Below, piece after piece: positions 6,157 through 15,302 of a stretch of DNA of 64,000 nucleotides. Each line of letters begins with the position of its first letter. Positions within the stretch are counted from its first letter, which is position 1. The DNA is from Bacteroidota bacterium. GTDB lineage: Bacteria; Bacteroidota; Bacteroidia; Cytophagales; Cytophagaceae. The DNA lies in the NCBI GenBank assembly GCA_023458555.1, contig JAEWYS010000006.1, forward strand, positions 1 to 64,000. The letters run 5' to 3'. The translations under genes and the position numbers were made by a program. The notes under the pieces are model-generated. The model had not been told where the DNA came from, searched no databases, and saw only the letters and a list, made by a program, of their open reading frames with translations.

Positions 6157-8076
6157 TCAGTATGACCCCTCCACGTTGCGAATGGTTCTTAGCAATAGCT
6201 CATTCATCATTCGTTCAAGTTCCTGTACACTCATAGAGCTGCTTTTCTCACTATGTACTTTATTGTCACCCTTATGCAGGGCCTCAATATTTACAGTCAT
6301 GTTTCGCACGTGCTTACTTTCTCCGGCTACCTTGCTGATACCGCCGTCCCCGCCTGATGAACCACCTCCTTTGGGCGTATTACTGCCACCGCCGGACGAT
6401 TCCGGAGTAAGATCGAGGTTCTCATCGGATGTGCTTCTTTTATAGCCAACCATAAAACGGTCTACAACATCACGTACAAGCGGTATTTTTCTCAGATGCT
6501 CGACCATGTTCTTTATTCCTGTGACGATTGTATCAACAACATTGTTTATTGATGTTTTTATGTTCGACCATAAATCTGAAAAGAATGATTTAAGTCCTTC
6601 TTTCCATTCCATGAGTTTTTTCCATAGCGGATCAATGAAATTCATAAGTGCGGACCCGGCCGCCTTTATCAGCTCCCAAAACCCGGCCCCAATGTTCTTT
6701 ATAAGCTTCCAGATTGGTTCCAGCGTTTTTGTCCATAGCTGAAGTGTAAGCAGTATATATTTTACAAAAGCATACAACTGAGCAATTGGAATGATTATAA
6801 CAGCTTTTAAAATTGTCCCGATGACTGAAAATATATCCTGCAACAATTCGGATTCATTGTATATGTTGCGTAGTTCTGAAAATAGCTCCATCCCAGCGTC
6901 AAGTATGAATCCAAACGCTTCCAGGATCGCGGGCATTATTGAGTAACCGATCCGAATCATGATATTGTTAACCTGATTCCCCATGATCTCTTTCATGGTG
7001 TTTAGATCGCCTTTCGCGTTCTTCAAAGCATCGACAATGCTGAATTCGGAGCGGTCAAAACCGTCAAAGGTTTCAAGTAGCTTATCTCCGGATGTTCGCA
7101 TCTGGTTAAATAAGTTCTGTAGCCCCTCCGGACCTCCAATCGCGTTACGGAAACGCAGGAACCGTTCATCGCTCATTTTCTTTAGTTTCGGATTAAGCTC
7201 CCGAAGAACAGTTTCCAGGCTTTTCATTTTTCCCCTTGCGTCTGTCATGCTAATTCCAATAGACTTTAATCCGTCGATTGTCGGTTTTGCAGTTAATCCC
7301 GCAAAGGCTGATCGCGTCATAGTGGCCGCGATCCCGGCATTTTTTGAGCTTTGTGAAAAGGCGGCAAACAGCTTATTGGCAACGTTAAAGTCTTGTCCAG
7401 CTGCTGCGGCGGCTCCCGCAAACTCAGTTTGAATCTGGGCAAGCTCTGCAAAGGAAGCGATACCAACATTAACAGCCTTTGCATTGCTGGCCAGATATTC
7501 TTCCACCTTTTCAGCTCCGAAACCAAACGCCTGCATAGCTTTGACCGTACTATTAATATTGTCCGCCAGTCCCGACTGTGTACCGATAGAGAATTCAGCC
7601 ACTTTCCGGGCGATCGTGTCCACTTCTTTCCCGTAAATATCAAGTCCCCCCTGGATGTCAGCATACGCTCCCAACATGTCTTTGGCTGCTACTCCTGTGT
7701 CAAAGGCCGCGTCCAGGATATCCGTTCGCAGTTGAGCTATTTCCTCTTTGCTTTTGTCCAGGTTGAGGTTTTGGAGTCCGACAAATTCCGTATTGAACTC
7801 GGCGGCCGCTTCCGTGCATTTATAGAAAGCGGCCGCCAATGCGATTACTGCGGCCGTAACCAGTACATACGGGTTTTGTAAGAGTTCCACAGCTCTGCCA
7901 AGTCCGGGAACCTGATCTCTGATTGCTGAGAACGCCTCTATGTGGTGTGCTTTTAGGCTATTAAGTTTCCCTTTCATCTCTTTGATAGAGTTATTGAGCC
8001 GGTCTTTTGCTTCCGATAGACCGGTCTTCATTCTATTTTTAAGGGACAGCAATAATTCTATCTTTGATTGAGTCAT
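6157..8076 (-). CDS. Tail tape measure protein
   Basis: 639 residues of TP901/PhageMin_Tail type. An N-terminal helical region and an Ala-rich segment (LVTAAVIALAAAFYK, about 91-105) precede the conserved core (TGVAAKDMLGAYADIQGG to AAAAAGQDF), then hydrophobic segments (around 410-470) and a Gly/Ser-rich linker near 555-575. The protein sets tail length and is ejected during infection. At 639 residues it predicts a short-to-medium tail. Unusually it lies on the strand opposite the tail tube and chaperones, more than 11 kb away, rather than just after them. Confidence 0.85.
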   Translation of the reverse strand: MTQSKIELLLSLKNRMKTGLSEAKDRLNNSIKEMKGKLNSLKAHHIEAFSAIRDQVPGLGRAVELLQNPYVLVTAAVIALAAAFYKCTEAAAEFNTEFVGLQNLNLDKSKEEIAQLRTDILDAAFDTGVAAKDMLGAYADIQGGLDIYGKEVDTIARKVAEFSIGTQSGLADNINSTVKAMQAFGFGAEKVEEYLASNAKAVNVGIASFAELAQIQTEFAGAAAAAGQDFNVANKLFAAFSQSSKNAGIAATMTRSAFAGLTAKPTIDGLKSIGISMTDARGKMKSLETVLRELNPKLKKMSDERFLRFRNAIGGPEGLQNLFNQMRTSGDKLLETFDGFDRSEFSIVDALKNAKGDLNTMKEIMGNQVNNIMIRIGYSIMPAILEAFGFILDAGMELFSELRNIYNESELLQDIFSVIGTILKAVIIIPIAQLYAFVKYILLTLQLWTKTLEPIWKLIKNIGAGFWELIKAAGSALMNFIDPLWKKLMEWKEGLKSFFSDLWSNIKTSINNVVDTIVTGIKNMVEHLRKIPLVRDVVDRFMVGYKRSTSDENLDLTPESSGGGSNTPKGGGSSGGDGGISKVAGESKHVRNMTVNIEALHKGDNKVHSEKSSSMSVQELERMMNELLLRTIRNVEGSY

Positions 8077-8112
8077 TGAACCTTTATATTGTTTATATCG
8101 TTATATTTGTAG

Positions 8113-8178
8113 AAGAGCTGATCTGGTAGTGACCGCGCCTAAAAAGCGTATGATTGCACTGCGAAACGATCAGCTCTT
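8113..8178. promoter_or_regulatory. Long structured inverted repeat between portal fusion and tape measure
   Basis: A perfect 11-bp stem AAGAGCTGATC (8113-8123) / GATCAGCTCTT (8168-8178) encloses a second pairing (GTAGTG with CACTGC) and a third (CGC with GCG), so about 65 bases can fold into one extended hairpin. It includes the last codons of the upstream gene. On the + strand it is followed by TTTTATT; on the transcribed minus strand there is no U-tract, so it may be a processing or stability element rather than a simple terminator. Confidence 0.55.
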
Positions 8179-10683
8179 TTTTATTAATATCCCATGCCGT
8201 ATTTTGCCCAGTTCCTGATTGCTCAGGTCTGCCACCTTGTACCAGGTGATTACCTCCAGTGGTGCGTTTTCCTCGGTATTGGCTACTACAGCATAAAGCC
8301 CGTCTTTGTAGTTTTTCAGATACACTGTTTTGTATTTCGCGCGGTTGGAGTTGTTGCTGTTTAGCCAGACTTCATCCGGGCGTTGAAGCATCTCCCCGAC
8401 AAATTCCCCGATACCGAAGCGGCCTTCTTCGCGGTATTTCGGTTTATTAAACTTGTTCTGAAGCTCTGCCGGAAGCTTAAAACTTAAACCCGCATAGTTC
8501 TTATAATACAAGTCTGCTCCACTCTGCCCGAGTCGGCCTTGTTCCTTCTTCCACCAACGCACGAACTCGTCTTTGCTTTGTATATTCCTCTTCAGCTCGC
8601 CGTATCCTGACCGGTCTACTGTAGACATGTCTTCGAGTCCCCACTTTCTTATGTTGAGAGTCTTTTCCTCCGGAAACTCTTTGAAGTATTCATGGCCGGA
8701 CTCATATATATAATTGGTCTTACCCCGGTTGACCTGGAAGATTGCCGGGATCTCGTCCATGCTCAGGGTGCTTCTGTCAGACTTCGTTCTGCTGCCTTTC
8801 GGGATACTGATTACCTCACACCGGCAGCCCCAGCCGTTTGGCGGGTATATGGTGTTCCAGATAGGATCATCAACCGGAGCTACAAACTTGTCATACACCT
8901 GGTGCGCCCGTCTTACCCGCGCGTCTCCAATGGTCTGATACATTAAATCCATGTCGTCTTTGTCTTCTACCTGCCTCAGCCAGTTGGCTGCGTTTTGGGA
9001 AGTGGCTACGGCAAGGTTGAACTCTACCTGTAGCGCCCTGGAACAGATTTCCGTATACTCGGAAGCAAGCCGCTCAAACTCTTTGTAGTTACCATTTGCC
9101 TCTCTGGCCAGTCTGTTTAATTCGATCACGTCCCGGAACGTAGAAGCGGCCGAGAATCGGAAAATATTGGCTTCAAACATGGCAATCCGGTAATTGTCCG
9201 GGCTGTCATAATCAATAGTTAAACGCTCTTTAAATCCTTCTAAAAATCCGTTTTTTAACACCTCGGCTTTTTTCAGATAAGCACTGACTGGTATCTCCGG
9301 GCTATTGCCCTGGTAAAGCTCGCGGTATATACCAGCGAACTCAGAACGCCAGTCGTTCACATCGTCACTATGCGACATAACCGGATTGTGGTCTCCGCAA
9401 CAGGTTATATCGTATGTCGGAGCCTGGGCAATGGGGCCTTTCGGTATCCGGTTTACCGGAAGACCCTGATTAAAATTTACGTTTGCTGTTTTCTTGCCAG
9501 CGATTGGGAATCCAAACGTTTCGGTTACCCACTTTTCTTCAATGTCATAGTGATGTAAAGCTTCGTTGACCATTTTCCAGCGATCGGCAATGCTGAGCGT
9601 TTCAGTTTCATCCCATACAAATTCAAAGCTTTCCAATCCATAGCCATGCTTATTGAGCAGGTGTAGCAGGTCCCAGTTTATAAGGAATTGCAGATTGGTC
9701 ATGTCTGCCTGTATAATCTTGCCGTTTACATTCTCATGCACCTTGCTCTGTGAAAGACTGGCGCCGTTGTCGCTGATCATGGTCACACCGTTGACAGCTT
9801 TGCTGATCTCTGAATTACAACGCTCTATCTGCGCGTCAAACACATTGAACGCGTCACCGGTTTTGAACTCCCGGAAGTCTATTGTTGTGCCTTCCGGAAA
9901 GAGCCCCCACGCTGCTTCGCCCATTTCATCCAGCATTTTCTCAATGCGGGCAATATCCTTCATATCCCGGCTGTTTGTCAATGCAGTGCGGTATGGTTGT
10001 CCAAATCTTTGGGAAAACTCTGCCCATGCCTGTTGTGCGTTTTTCTTCCAGATCAGCTGGGGAGCCAATGCGCAGAGTAGTCCAAATTTCCTGCGTTCTT
10101 TTATCTCAATCAGCCATGGTTCGTATTCCGGAATATTGTAAGGAATGCCTCGCTGCTGATATACCTGTGTGATTATTTCCTTTCGCTCCGGAAGTACGCT
10201 CCAGCGGGGCAATAGGCTTACGCCCTTAAATTCGCCTTCTTCCAGATCATCAAATTCGATTATCTGAGTGCCGTAAAATATACTATCAAGCGCATGCGAC
10301 ATAAAATCGTAAAACCAGGGCGTTTGTAACAGGCGTGTTTTGTCCTTGTTTTCCTCTCCGGTTTTTTTATCGATGATCTTAAAAGGCTTTGACAGCGTGG
10401 TCAGCTTGCGAACTTCCTGTTGTGAAATGAAGTGCGTATCCATTTCAAGGTCGCCATATAAAGCATGGAGCTTTACCCGGCTTGGGGAATATGGGTCTTC
10501 GGCTTGTTTTATCGCAGCACGCCATTTGTCAATTCCCTTTCGGCTGCGATCGACAAATGCCTGTACGATCTGGCTGATGATCCTGGAATCTCTTGCCGGA
10601 AGTGTTTTTCTGTTTTTGTGCGCTTGTGTTGCGTTTCCGCTTTTTGTGTGTTTTGCTACGCTCATAGTTATATCGTTCGCCAC
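8170..10683 (-). CDS. Portal (DUF935/gp29-like) fused to minor head protein (gpF-like) with C-terminal nuclease-like domain
   Basis: 837 residues, far longer than a Mu portal. Residues about 35-420 look like a DUF935 portal (LHALYGDLEMDTHF, LPRWSVLPERKE). Residues about 460-640 carry the gpF/SPP1 gp7 minor-head signature, with GDARVRRAH near 585 and NGWGCRCEV near 615. The final 130 or so residues (RPDEVWLNSNN, KTVYLKNYKDGLYAVV, ending in GILIKKS) resemble the PBECR group of Barnase/EndoU/ColicinE5-RelE-like nucleases often fused to phage minor head proteins. Portals channel DNA, and the fusion places head-joining and a possibly ejected nuclease on one chain. Confidence 0.8.
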   Translation of the reverse strand: MANDITMSVAKHTKSGNATQAHKNRKTLPARDSRIISQIVQAFVDRSRKGIDKWRAAIKQAEDPYSPSRVKLHALYGDLEMDTHFISQQEVRKLTTLSKPFKIIDKKTGEENKDKTRLLQTPWFYDFMSHALDSIFYGTQIIEFDDLEEGEFKGVSLLPRWSVLPERKEIITQVYQQRGIPYNIPEYEPWLIEIKERRKFGLLCALAPQLIWKKNAQQAWAEFSQRFGQPYRTALTNSRDMKDIARIEKMLDEMGEAAWGLFPEGTTIDFREFKTGDAFNVFDAQIERCNSEISKAVNGVTMISDNGASLSQSKVHENVNGKIIQADMTNLQFLINWDLLHLLNKHGYGLESFEFVWDETETLSIADRWKMVNEALHHYDIEEKWVTETFGFPIAGKKTANVNFNQGLPVNRIPKGPIAQAPTYDITCCGDHNPVMSHSDDVNDWRSEFAGIYRELYQGNSPEIPVSAYLKKAEVLKNGFLEGFKERLTIDYDSPDNYRIAMFEANIFRFSAASTFRDVIELNRLAREANGNYKEFERLASEYTEICSRALQVEFNLAVATSQNAANWLRQVEDKDDMDLMYQTIGDARVRRAHQVYDKFVAPVDDPIWNTIYPPNGWGCRCEVISIPKGSRTKSDRSTLSMDEIPAIFQVNRGKTNYIYESGHEYFKEFPEEKTLNIRKWGLEDMSTVDRSGYGELKRNIQSKDEFVRWWKKEQGRLGQSGADLYYKNYAGLSFKLPAELQNKFNKPKYREEGRFGIGEFVGEMLQRPDEVWLNSNNSNRAKYKTVYLKNYKDGLYAVVANTEENAPLEVITWYKVADLSNQELGKIRHGILIKKS

Positions 10684-10718
10684 AGGCGATTTTAAACGGT
10701 ATTAAACGGGTGTTTAAA

Positions 10719-11285
10719 TTAATATCGTTGGTTCTCCCTCGGGTAAGAAGAAAACCGGACAAATGACTCGTATGTCGGATCATTGGTTGCTTTTTGCGGT
10801 AGGTCCGCATCCAGCTTTCCGGCTCCGACTTCACGCAGCCAGGCGATCGCGTCATCATAGCGGACCTGTCTTACTTCCGGAATGACGCGCTGACTGTCCT
10901 TGCTGTGCAGCAGGAATATGACCAGATCGACAATTATGGTATTGATGTACGCGTCACGCGGATCATTCTGCTCAAAGTAATCCCCATTGCTTACCGGTGT
11001 TCCGGCCGGAGCGTTTTCCACGCATTTATATACCAGGATATCGTCATCTGTTTTGCCAGCCGGTTTGTACCAGAAGTATTGTCCGGACCGGTAAGCGATA
11101 TCCTCAGAATGTGGGTGTATGATAAAGAATATATTGTCCACATCGTATCGCCGTGCCAGATAGGAACGCATCATTTTTACAGCCGCGGTTTCGGCGTTGT
11201 CGAGCTTCCGATCACTTTCACCCTTCAGGAGTGCTTTTATTTCGCTCCTGATCTGTAGCCTGTAGTCTGCCGGAGTCAGGTACAT
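10719..11285 (-). CDS. Mu gp36-like protein (DUF1320)
   Basis: 188 residues beginning MYLTPADYRLQIRSEIK, the usual opening of DUF1320 proteins. The AAVKMMRSYLARRYDVDNIF helix and the DVDNIF/RDAYINTIIVDLVIFLLHS segments also fit. In Mu the gene lies by the head-tail junction block. It overlaps the next gene upstream by ten bases and is 35 bases ahead of the portal fusion. Confidence 0.75.
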   Translation of the reverse strand: MYLTPADYRLQIRSEIKALLKGESDRKLDNAETAAVKMMRSYLARRYDVDNIFFIIHPHSEDIAYRSGQYFWYKPAGKTDDDILVYKCVENAPAGTPVSNGDYFEQNDPRDAYINTIIVDLVIFLLHSKDSQRVIPEVRQVRYDDAIAWLREVGAGKLDADLPQKATNDPTYESFVRFSSYPRENQRY

Positions 11286-11593
11286 GGTTGAGTGTCTTTA
11301 ATAGCCTGTAAAAGCAATTCGCGTATCCTGTCTTCTATATTTGAAAGCTCCACATATTGCATATCTACTAAAGAGAGCAAGAGTATATCGATCTGATTTT
11401 CTAAAACCAGTCTTCCATATTCTTTGGCTATATGGTCTTTAATCGCTTTCATGATGTGACTTAAAATCACACTTGGGTGCGTGGAATCCGTTATCCCTTC
11501 CAGTGCTTCCGATTGATAGAATATCGTATTCTTACCAAATACGCTGGGAATGCTGTATTTAAAACAGTACTTGTTTATCCTGGTCTTAGTCAT
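11276..11593 (-). CDS. Phage protein of unknown function
   Basis: 105 residues from ATG 11593 (MTKTRINKYC...), with a Tyr/Phe-rich N-terminus and a helical second half (IKDHIAKEYGRLVLENQIDILLLSLVD). The start overlaps the preceding stop by eight bases. No family recognised. Its place between the membrane-protein gene and the gp36-like gene suggests a minor late protein. Confidence 0.5.
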   Translation of the reverse strand: MTKTRINKYCFKYSIPSVFGKNTIFYQSEALEGITDSTHPSVILSHIMKAIKDHIAKEYGRLVLENQIDILLLSLVDMQYVELSNIEDRIRELLLQAIKDTQPCT

Positions 11594-12008
11594 ATAGGTT
11601 TTTGATAATTGGTATGGCAACTAGTAGAAGTGAAAAGAGGAACATGTACAGACGGCTCGCAAAATCAAAGTTGTTCCTGGATGTATCGGTCGGGCTCCGG
11701 TCTGTTGTAAAATGATGCAGATAGTTTCTCACGCCGGGATAGAATATTGCCTGCTTAGAAACGTAGTAAAACCCATTGTGCCAGAACGAATACGCGAATG
11801 GAAAAGACATGGCAAGGAATGGCCAGTCGTATGGTCGCAGAAAGGAACCACTGGCAATCATTAAAACCCACAATATCCGATTAGAAACGAATACAATATG
11901 TTCGTTCCAGGTAAATGCGTTTGTTGACCTGCCACTGTACAGGATTGCGTCGTTGATGCCTTGCAACGCGGACGCGATAATTAGTAATAAATAAGCTATC
12001 AGTATCAT
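11586..12008 (-). CDS. Membrane protein with three predicted TM helices
   Basis: 140 residues from ATG 12008 (MILIAYLLLIIASALQG). Hydrophobic segments are at about 1-20, 40-72 and 120-137. The longer frame from 12083 would overlap terminase by 65 bases and is not preferred. A membrane protein between terminase and gp36-like genes is not a standard Mu gene, so it may be an extra lysis, exclusion or structural gene. Confidence 0.55.
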   Translation of the reverse strand: MILIAYLLLIIASALQGINDAILYSGRSTNAFTWNEHIVFVSNRILWVLMIASGSFLRPYDWPFLAMSFPFAYSFWHNGFYYVSKQAIFYPGVRNYLHHFTTDRSPTDTSRNNFDFASRLYMFLFSLLLVAIPIIKNLYD

Positions 12009-12018
12009 ACATGTGAAA

Positions 12019-13563
12019 TTAAAATGCTTCTTCTTTCTTCCTTTTGCCTTGCCTTGGCTCAAAGGATTCCGTATAGCTGACACGCTCTACTTCATCGATC
12101 GCGCTGACGAGCGCGTCGGGAGCGTCATCAGCCGCCCCCGACCCTTTTTCAAAAGCCAGCAATTGGTCAACTAAATTGGTAAAATCGGGAGTGTCCTGAT
12201 AAACAGTGTTAAACCAGACGTTTTTACGTTCGAAATACCCTGCTTTTGCTTCGATTCTGGCAAATTTGTTTGTCTTTGGTTTTTTGTCAGCTACAACAGG
12301 AATGTGGTATCCCCTGTCATCCCCTTCGAGATCAAAGTCATTTACAAATTCATCTTGCGCAAACAGTCCTTCTATCTTATATTTTATGTTGTATTTGAAC
12401 AGCTTTAAATCTTCGTACAAATCATACAGCCATATAGCAGCCATCCGGCGTGACCCTTGTCGCACATAGCAGTTAATTACATGTAGTTCTCTCCCTTTTT
12501 TTCCAAGGAAAACAAGCGCTTTGTAATCACCTGTGTCTTTATAGCTCAGGTCTCCATAGATGCATAAAGCATCATATTCTGACAGACGTAATCTGTTCTT
12601 ATATTGTATCTGATCAACTTTAAAGATAGTGCCGTCCTGGATCGGCATACAGAAAAACTCCCGCATTGCCGCCCGCCATGGCATGGATGCGATAATCTCA
12701 TCACACTCCTCATCAGTGTTTTTTTCCGGCCAGTTGCTCTTCCCATGTTTGTTTTTTATGGGAACCCTCATGTGAAAGTGCTTATGCTTTAAGCCTTTTT
12801 GTTCAGCTTCCTTATTCCGGATTTTAAACTCCTTTATAAGATTTGCCATGATACTGTTTTTGTGAATGAGATTATTTGCAAACAGGAACCGTCTTGGGCC
12901 TTGCGTATCAAAACATCCCCAGATGTCTGAAGTGATGAAATCTACATACTCGCGAATTAAACGATCGTTATTGCACCGTTTTAGCTTGTCAAGATCGTCT
13001 CCCACGATATAATCGGGCCTGTTTTCATCTTCCCGAAGCCCTCTTCCTTCCTGGTCTATACCTATCGCAGTAAAACGAACACCGTTCTTTGTTACAAAGT
13101 CGCCATGTGACCAGTCGCCATGTTGGAACTGGCTTCCGTAGTCATTAATCAGTCTGTTGTTGAATTTGAGTTGAGCCTGAATTGCAGAAAGTAATCGCTG
13201 CGCCCGTGGCTCGGTAGCTCCAATTAATAACATATAATTCAGTTCCTTTTTTACAAACATGAGATAGAGCGGAATGCCCATGGTTACATGGACAGATTTC
13301 GCGGAGCCTCTAAACCAGTCGACGAGCTGAAATATGACAGAGTTGGAAATAACTTTATTGGCAAGCTCCTTGTGAAACCATGCACATTTTGACTTGGCGA
13401 AATTTGCAAAATAGTATTCAAACCATTTTGCATAATCAGATTCAAGTTTCCTTATGCGTTGGAGCTTCTCTGCTGGTGTCTCATTAATCTTAACAGTAGA
13501 AGCCTTGGCGATTCGCTTGCAGTGTAGCTCGTAGTTTTGTATGTATTTCTCAAACTTCCTCAT
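12019..13563 (-). CDS. Terminase large subunit
   Basis: 514 residues from ATG 13563, whose ATGA overlaps the small-subunit stop. The ATPase half has a variant Walker A, WFRGSAKSVHV (FRGSAKS for the usual xRGxGKS). The nuclease half carries IYGDLSYKDTGDYKALVFLG with the first catalytic aspartate, and a DAPDALVSAIDE ending like other RNase H-fold terminase nucleases. It packages DNA into proheads, as Mu gp28 does. Confidence 0.85.
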   Translation of the reverse strand: MRKFEKYIQNYELHCKRIAKASTVKINETPAEKLQRIRKLESDYAKWFEYYFANFAKSKCAWFHKELANKVISNSVIFQLVDWFRGSAKSVHVTMGIPLYLMFVKKELNYMLLIGATEPRAQRLLSAIQAQLKFNNRLINDYGSQFQHGDWSHGDFVTKNGVRFTAIGIDQEGRGLREDENRPDYIVGDDLDKLKRCNNDRLIREYVDFITSDIWGCFDTQGPRRFLFANNLIHKNSIMANLIKEFKIRNKEAEQKGLKHKHFHMRVPIKNKHGKSNWPEKNTDEECDEIIASMPWRAAMREFFCMPIQDGTIFKVDQIQYKNRLRLSEYDALCIYGDLSYKDTGDYKALVFLGKKGRELHVINCYVRQGSRRMAAIWLYDLYEDLKLFKYNIKYKIEGLFAQDEFVNDFDLEGDDRGYHIPVVADKKPKTNKFARIEAKAGYFERKNVWFNTVYQDTPDFTNLVDQLLAFEKGSGAADDAPDALVSAIDEVERVSYTESFEPRQGKRKKEEAF

Positions 13564-13988
13564 GACTCCTGCTTTGCTTTGTACAGAATAAATTGTTTGT
13601 GCCAATCGGTAAACTCCGCCGCCTTGACCGGATCGATATCTGCAACAAAGTTGTCCAGCTCAATAAGGACCGATATAATAACAGGCACACTTGTCCGCTT
13701 ATCGATCCGTTCGAGGGAGGCCGACACCTTTACAAGCTTGTCTGAATCAACTGCGCTTTTCTTTCCTTCGCTAATCTTGAGCATTTCCGATAAGAGAATA
13801 CTCTTGATCTTGTGCGGAGCGCTTACGTTTTCAGCGCGTCTCATGTCCCAGTCTTCATTATTGCGCCATTTTGATAGCGTAGCTTCTGTAACACCAATCA
13901 GCTCAGCGATTCTCTTACAGGTCATACCCTGTTCGATAAACAGTTCCTCTGCTGTTGCCTTTAATTTATCTCTCTTGATTTTTGCCAT
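13560..13988 (-). CDS. Terminase small subunit
   Basis: 142 residues from ATG 13988, chosen because GGAGG lies seven bases upstream. An N-terminal helix-turn-helix (AEELFIEQGMTCKRIAEL then VTEATLSKWRNNEDW) gives DNA recognition, followed by an oligomerisation-type helical region. This matches Mu gp27/DUF1804-type subunits. It is the first gene of the leftward operon. Confidence 0.75.
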   Translation of the reverse strand: MAKIKRDKLKATAEELFIEQGMTCKRIAELIGVTEATLSKWRNNEDWDMRRAENVSAPHKIKSILLSEMLKISEGKKSAVDSDKLVKVSASLERIDKRTSVPVIISVLIELDNFVADIDPVKAAEFTDWHKQFILYKAKQES

Positions 13989-14155
13989 ATCGCCTCCGTT
14001 TGACACAAAAAAAGACTGAAAAAAAGGCTTTCGCTAAGTGAAAAATATAGGTTATCGGAAAATCCGTTAAGTTATCGACTTTGGCTTATAACCTGTAAAA
14101 TCAGGCTTTTGCAAACGGTTTTTTTGCTGTTGTTTTGGGTTCATTCAAAAAAACA
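13989..14155. promoter_or_regulatory. Divergent late promoter region
   Basis: This region separates the two outward-reading virion operons. It holds a tandem 7-mer GTTATCG at 14051 and 14071, exactly 20 bases apart, a 7-bp inverted repeat AGGTTAT / ATAACCT (14049-14055, 14088-14094) around them, and a small CGGA/TCCG hairpin. Two sites two helical turns apart are a typical activator or repressor arrangement; a late activator site or a packaging start are both possible. No -7 TAnnTTTG box is obvious. Confidence 0.5.
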
Positions 14156-15298
14156 ATGAGCAAAAACAGGTATGAAATAGTAGCGAAAAACGAAGGCGAA
14201 GCTGACGTGTATTTCTATGGTCCGATCAGCCGCTGGGGTGATCAGGTGCAATCGGTCAACTCATTCAGCTCTCAAATACAATCTCTGGAGGCAACCGGAG
14301 TCAAGACAGTTAATCTGCGTGTCCACAGCCACGGCGGAGATGTCTTTGAAGGTGTGGCGATCTTTAACGCCATTGTCAATTCTAGCATAAAGTTTAATGC
14401 CTATGTAGATGGCGTAGCGGCCAGCATGGCAAGTGTTATTGTGCTGGCATGCGACAAAGTATATATGTCGTCAAACGCTTTTATGATGATTCATGCTCCG
14501 GCTGGCGGAGCGCATGGAAGCGCGAAAGACCTGAGAAAGTACGCAGACCTGCTTGAAAAAGTAGAGGGCACTCTTTGCGACTCTTATGTCGCAAAAACCG
14601 GAAAAGACAAAAGCTATATACAGAAATGGATGGACGGTGACAACTGGTTCACAGCCCAGGAAGCGCTTTCAGAAGGCCTGATCGATGAAATTGTCGATAA
14701 GAAAGCCGATAAGGACCGCCCGGTAAACTACAAAGAGCTGTCTCCAACGGCCGCGTACGACTACTTTATTACTGCTCTGCTCGATGAAAAACAATGTATA
14801 ACCATTCCAACATCCGACATGGATAAAAAACTACTCATTACCGCACTGGGGATAACATCTGTCTCTGCGGAGATGTCTGACGCGGACCTTCTGGCCGGTG
14901 TCAAGATGCACCTGGTAGCACAGGACGACAAGATCGCAGAGCTGAGCGCGAAGGCAACTTCACTGCAAAAGCAGCTTGATGAAGACACGACGCTTATACA
15001 AAGTCTGAACGAAAAAATCACGGAGACTTTTACTGCGTCTGTAAAAAACTATCTCGACGCGGCGCAAAACGTGTCGAAGAAAATTACCGCTGAGCAAAGA
15101 AGCGAATTTGAAAAGCTTTGCGGAACTGAAACCGGCTTTGAATCCGTGAAGGTGCTTATTGACAAGATGCCCGCGCGCGCGAAGCTTTCCGAGCAGATAA
15201 AGAACCAATTGGAAACTGATCCGGGTGATTCCAAGCCAAAGCCGAAAGACCTGAGCGGCATGGTTCAGGCCCGTTTACAAAGTGTAATAAGCCGATAA
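14156..15298 (+). CDS. Prohead protease (ClpP-type, S14) fused to scaffold
   Basis: 380 residues. Residues 1-200 are a ClpP-like serine protease: the GGDVFEG loop, nucleophile Ser90 in VAASMAS, and His113 in FMMIHAP. Residues 222-380 are coiled-coil-rich and acidic/basic, as in scaffolds. An in-frame ATG at 14819 (residue 222, MDKKLLITALG) could give a separate scaffold, like Mu gpI/gpZ. ATG 14156 is chosen over TTG 14135. It is the first gene of the rightward operon and lies four bases before capsid. Confidence 0.85.
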   Translation: MSKNRYEIVAKNEGEADVYFYGPISRWGDQVQSVNSFSSQIQSLEATGVKTVNLRVHSHGGDVFEGVAIFNAIVNSSIKFNAYVDGVAASMASVIVLACDKVYMSSNAFMMIHAPAGGAHGSAKDLRKYADLLEKVEGTLCDSYVAKTGKDKSYIQKWMDGDNWFTAQEALSEGLIDEIVDKKADKDRPVNYKELSPTAAYDYFITALLDEKQCITIPTSDMDKKLLITALGITSVSAEMSDADLLAGVKMHLVAQDDKIAELSAKATSLQKQLDEDTTLIQSLNEKITETFTASVKNYLDAAQNVSKKITAEQRSEFEKLCGTETGFESVKVLIDKMPARAKLSEQIKNQLETDPGDSKPKPKDLSGMVQARLQSVISR

Positions 15299-15302
15299 TA
15301 AT

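Noticed and set aside
8113..8178. Calling the hairpin a rho-independent terminator of the portal-fusion transcript
   Set aside because: The U-tract is on the + strand side only, while the gene is on the minus strand; kept as a structured element instead.
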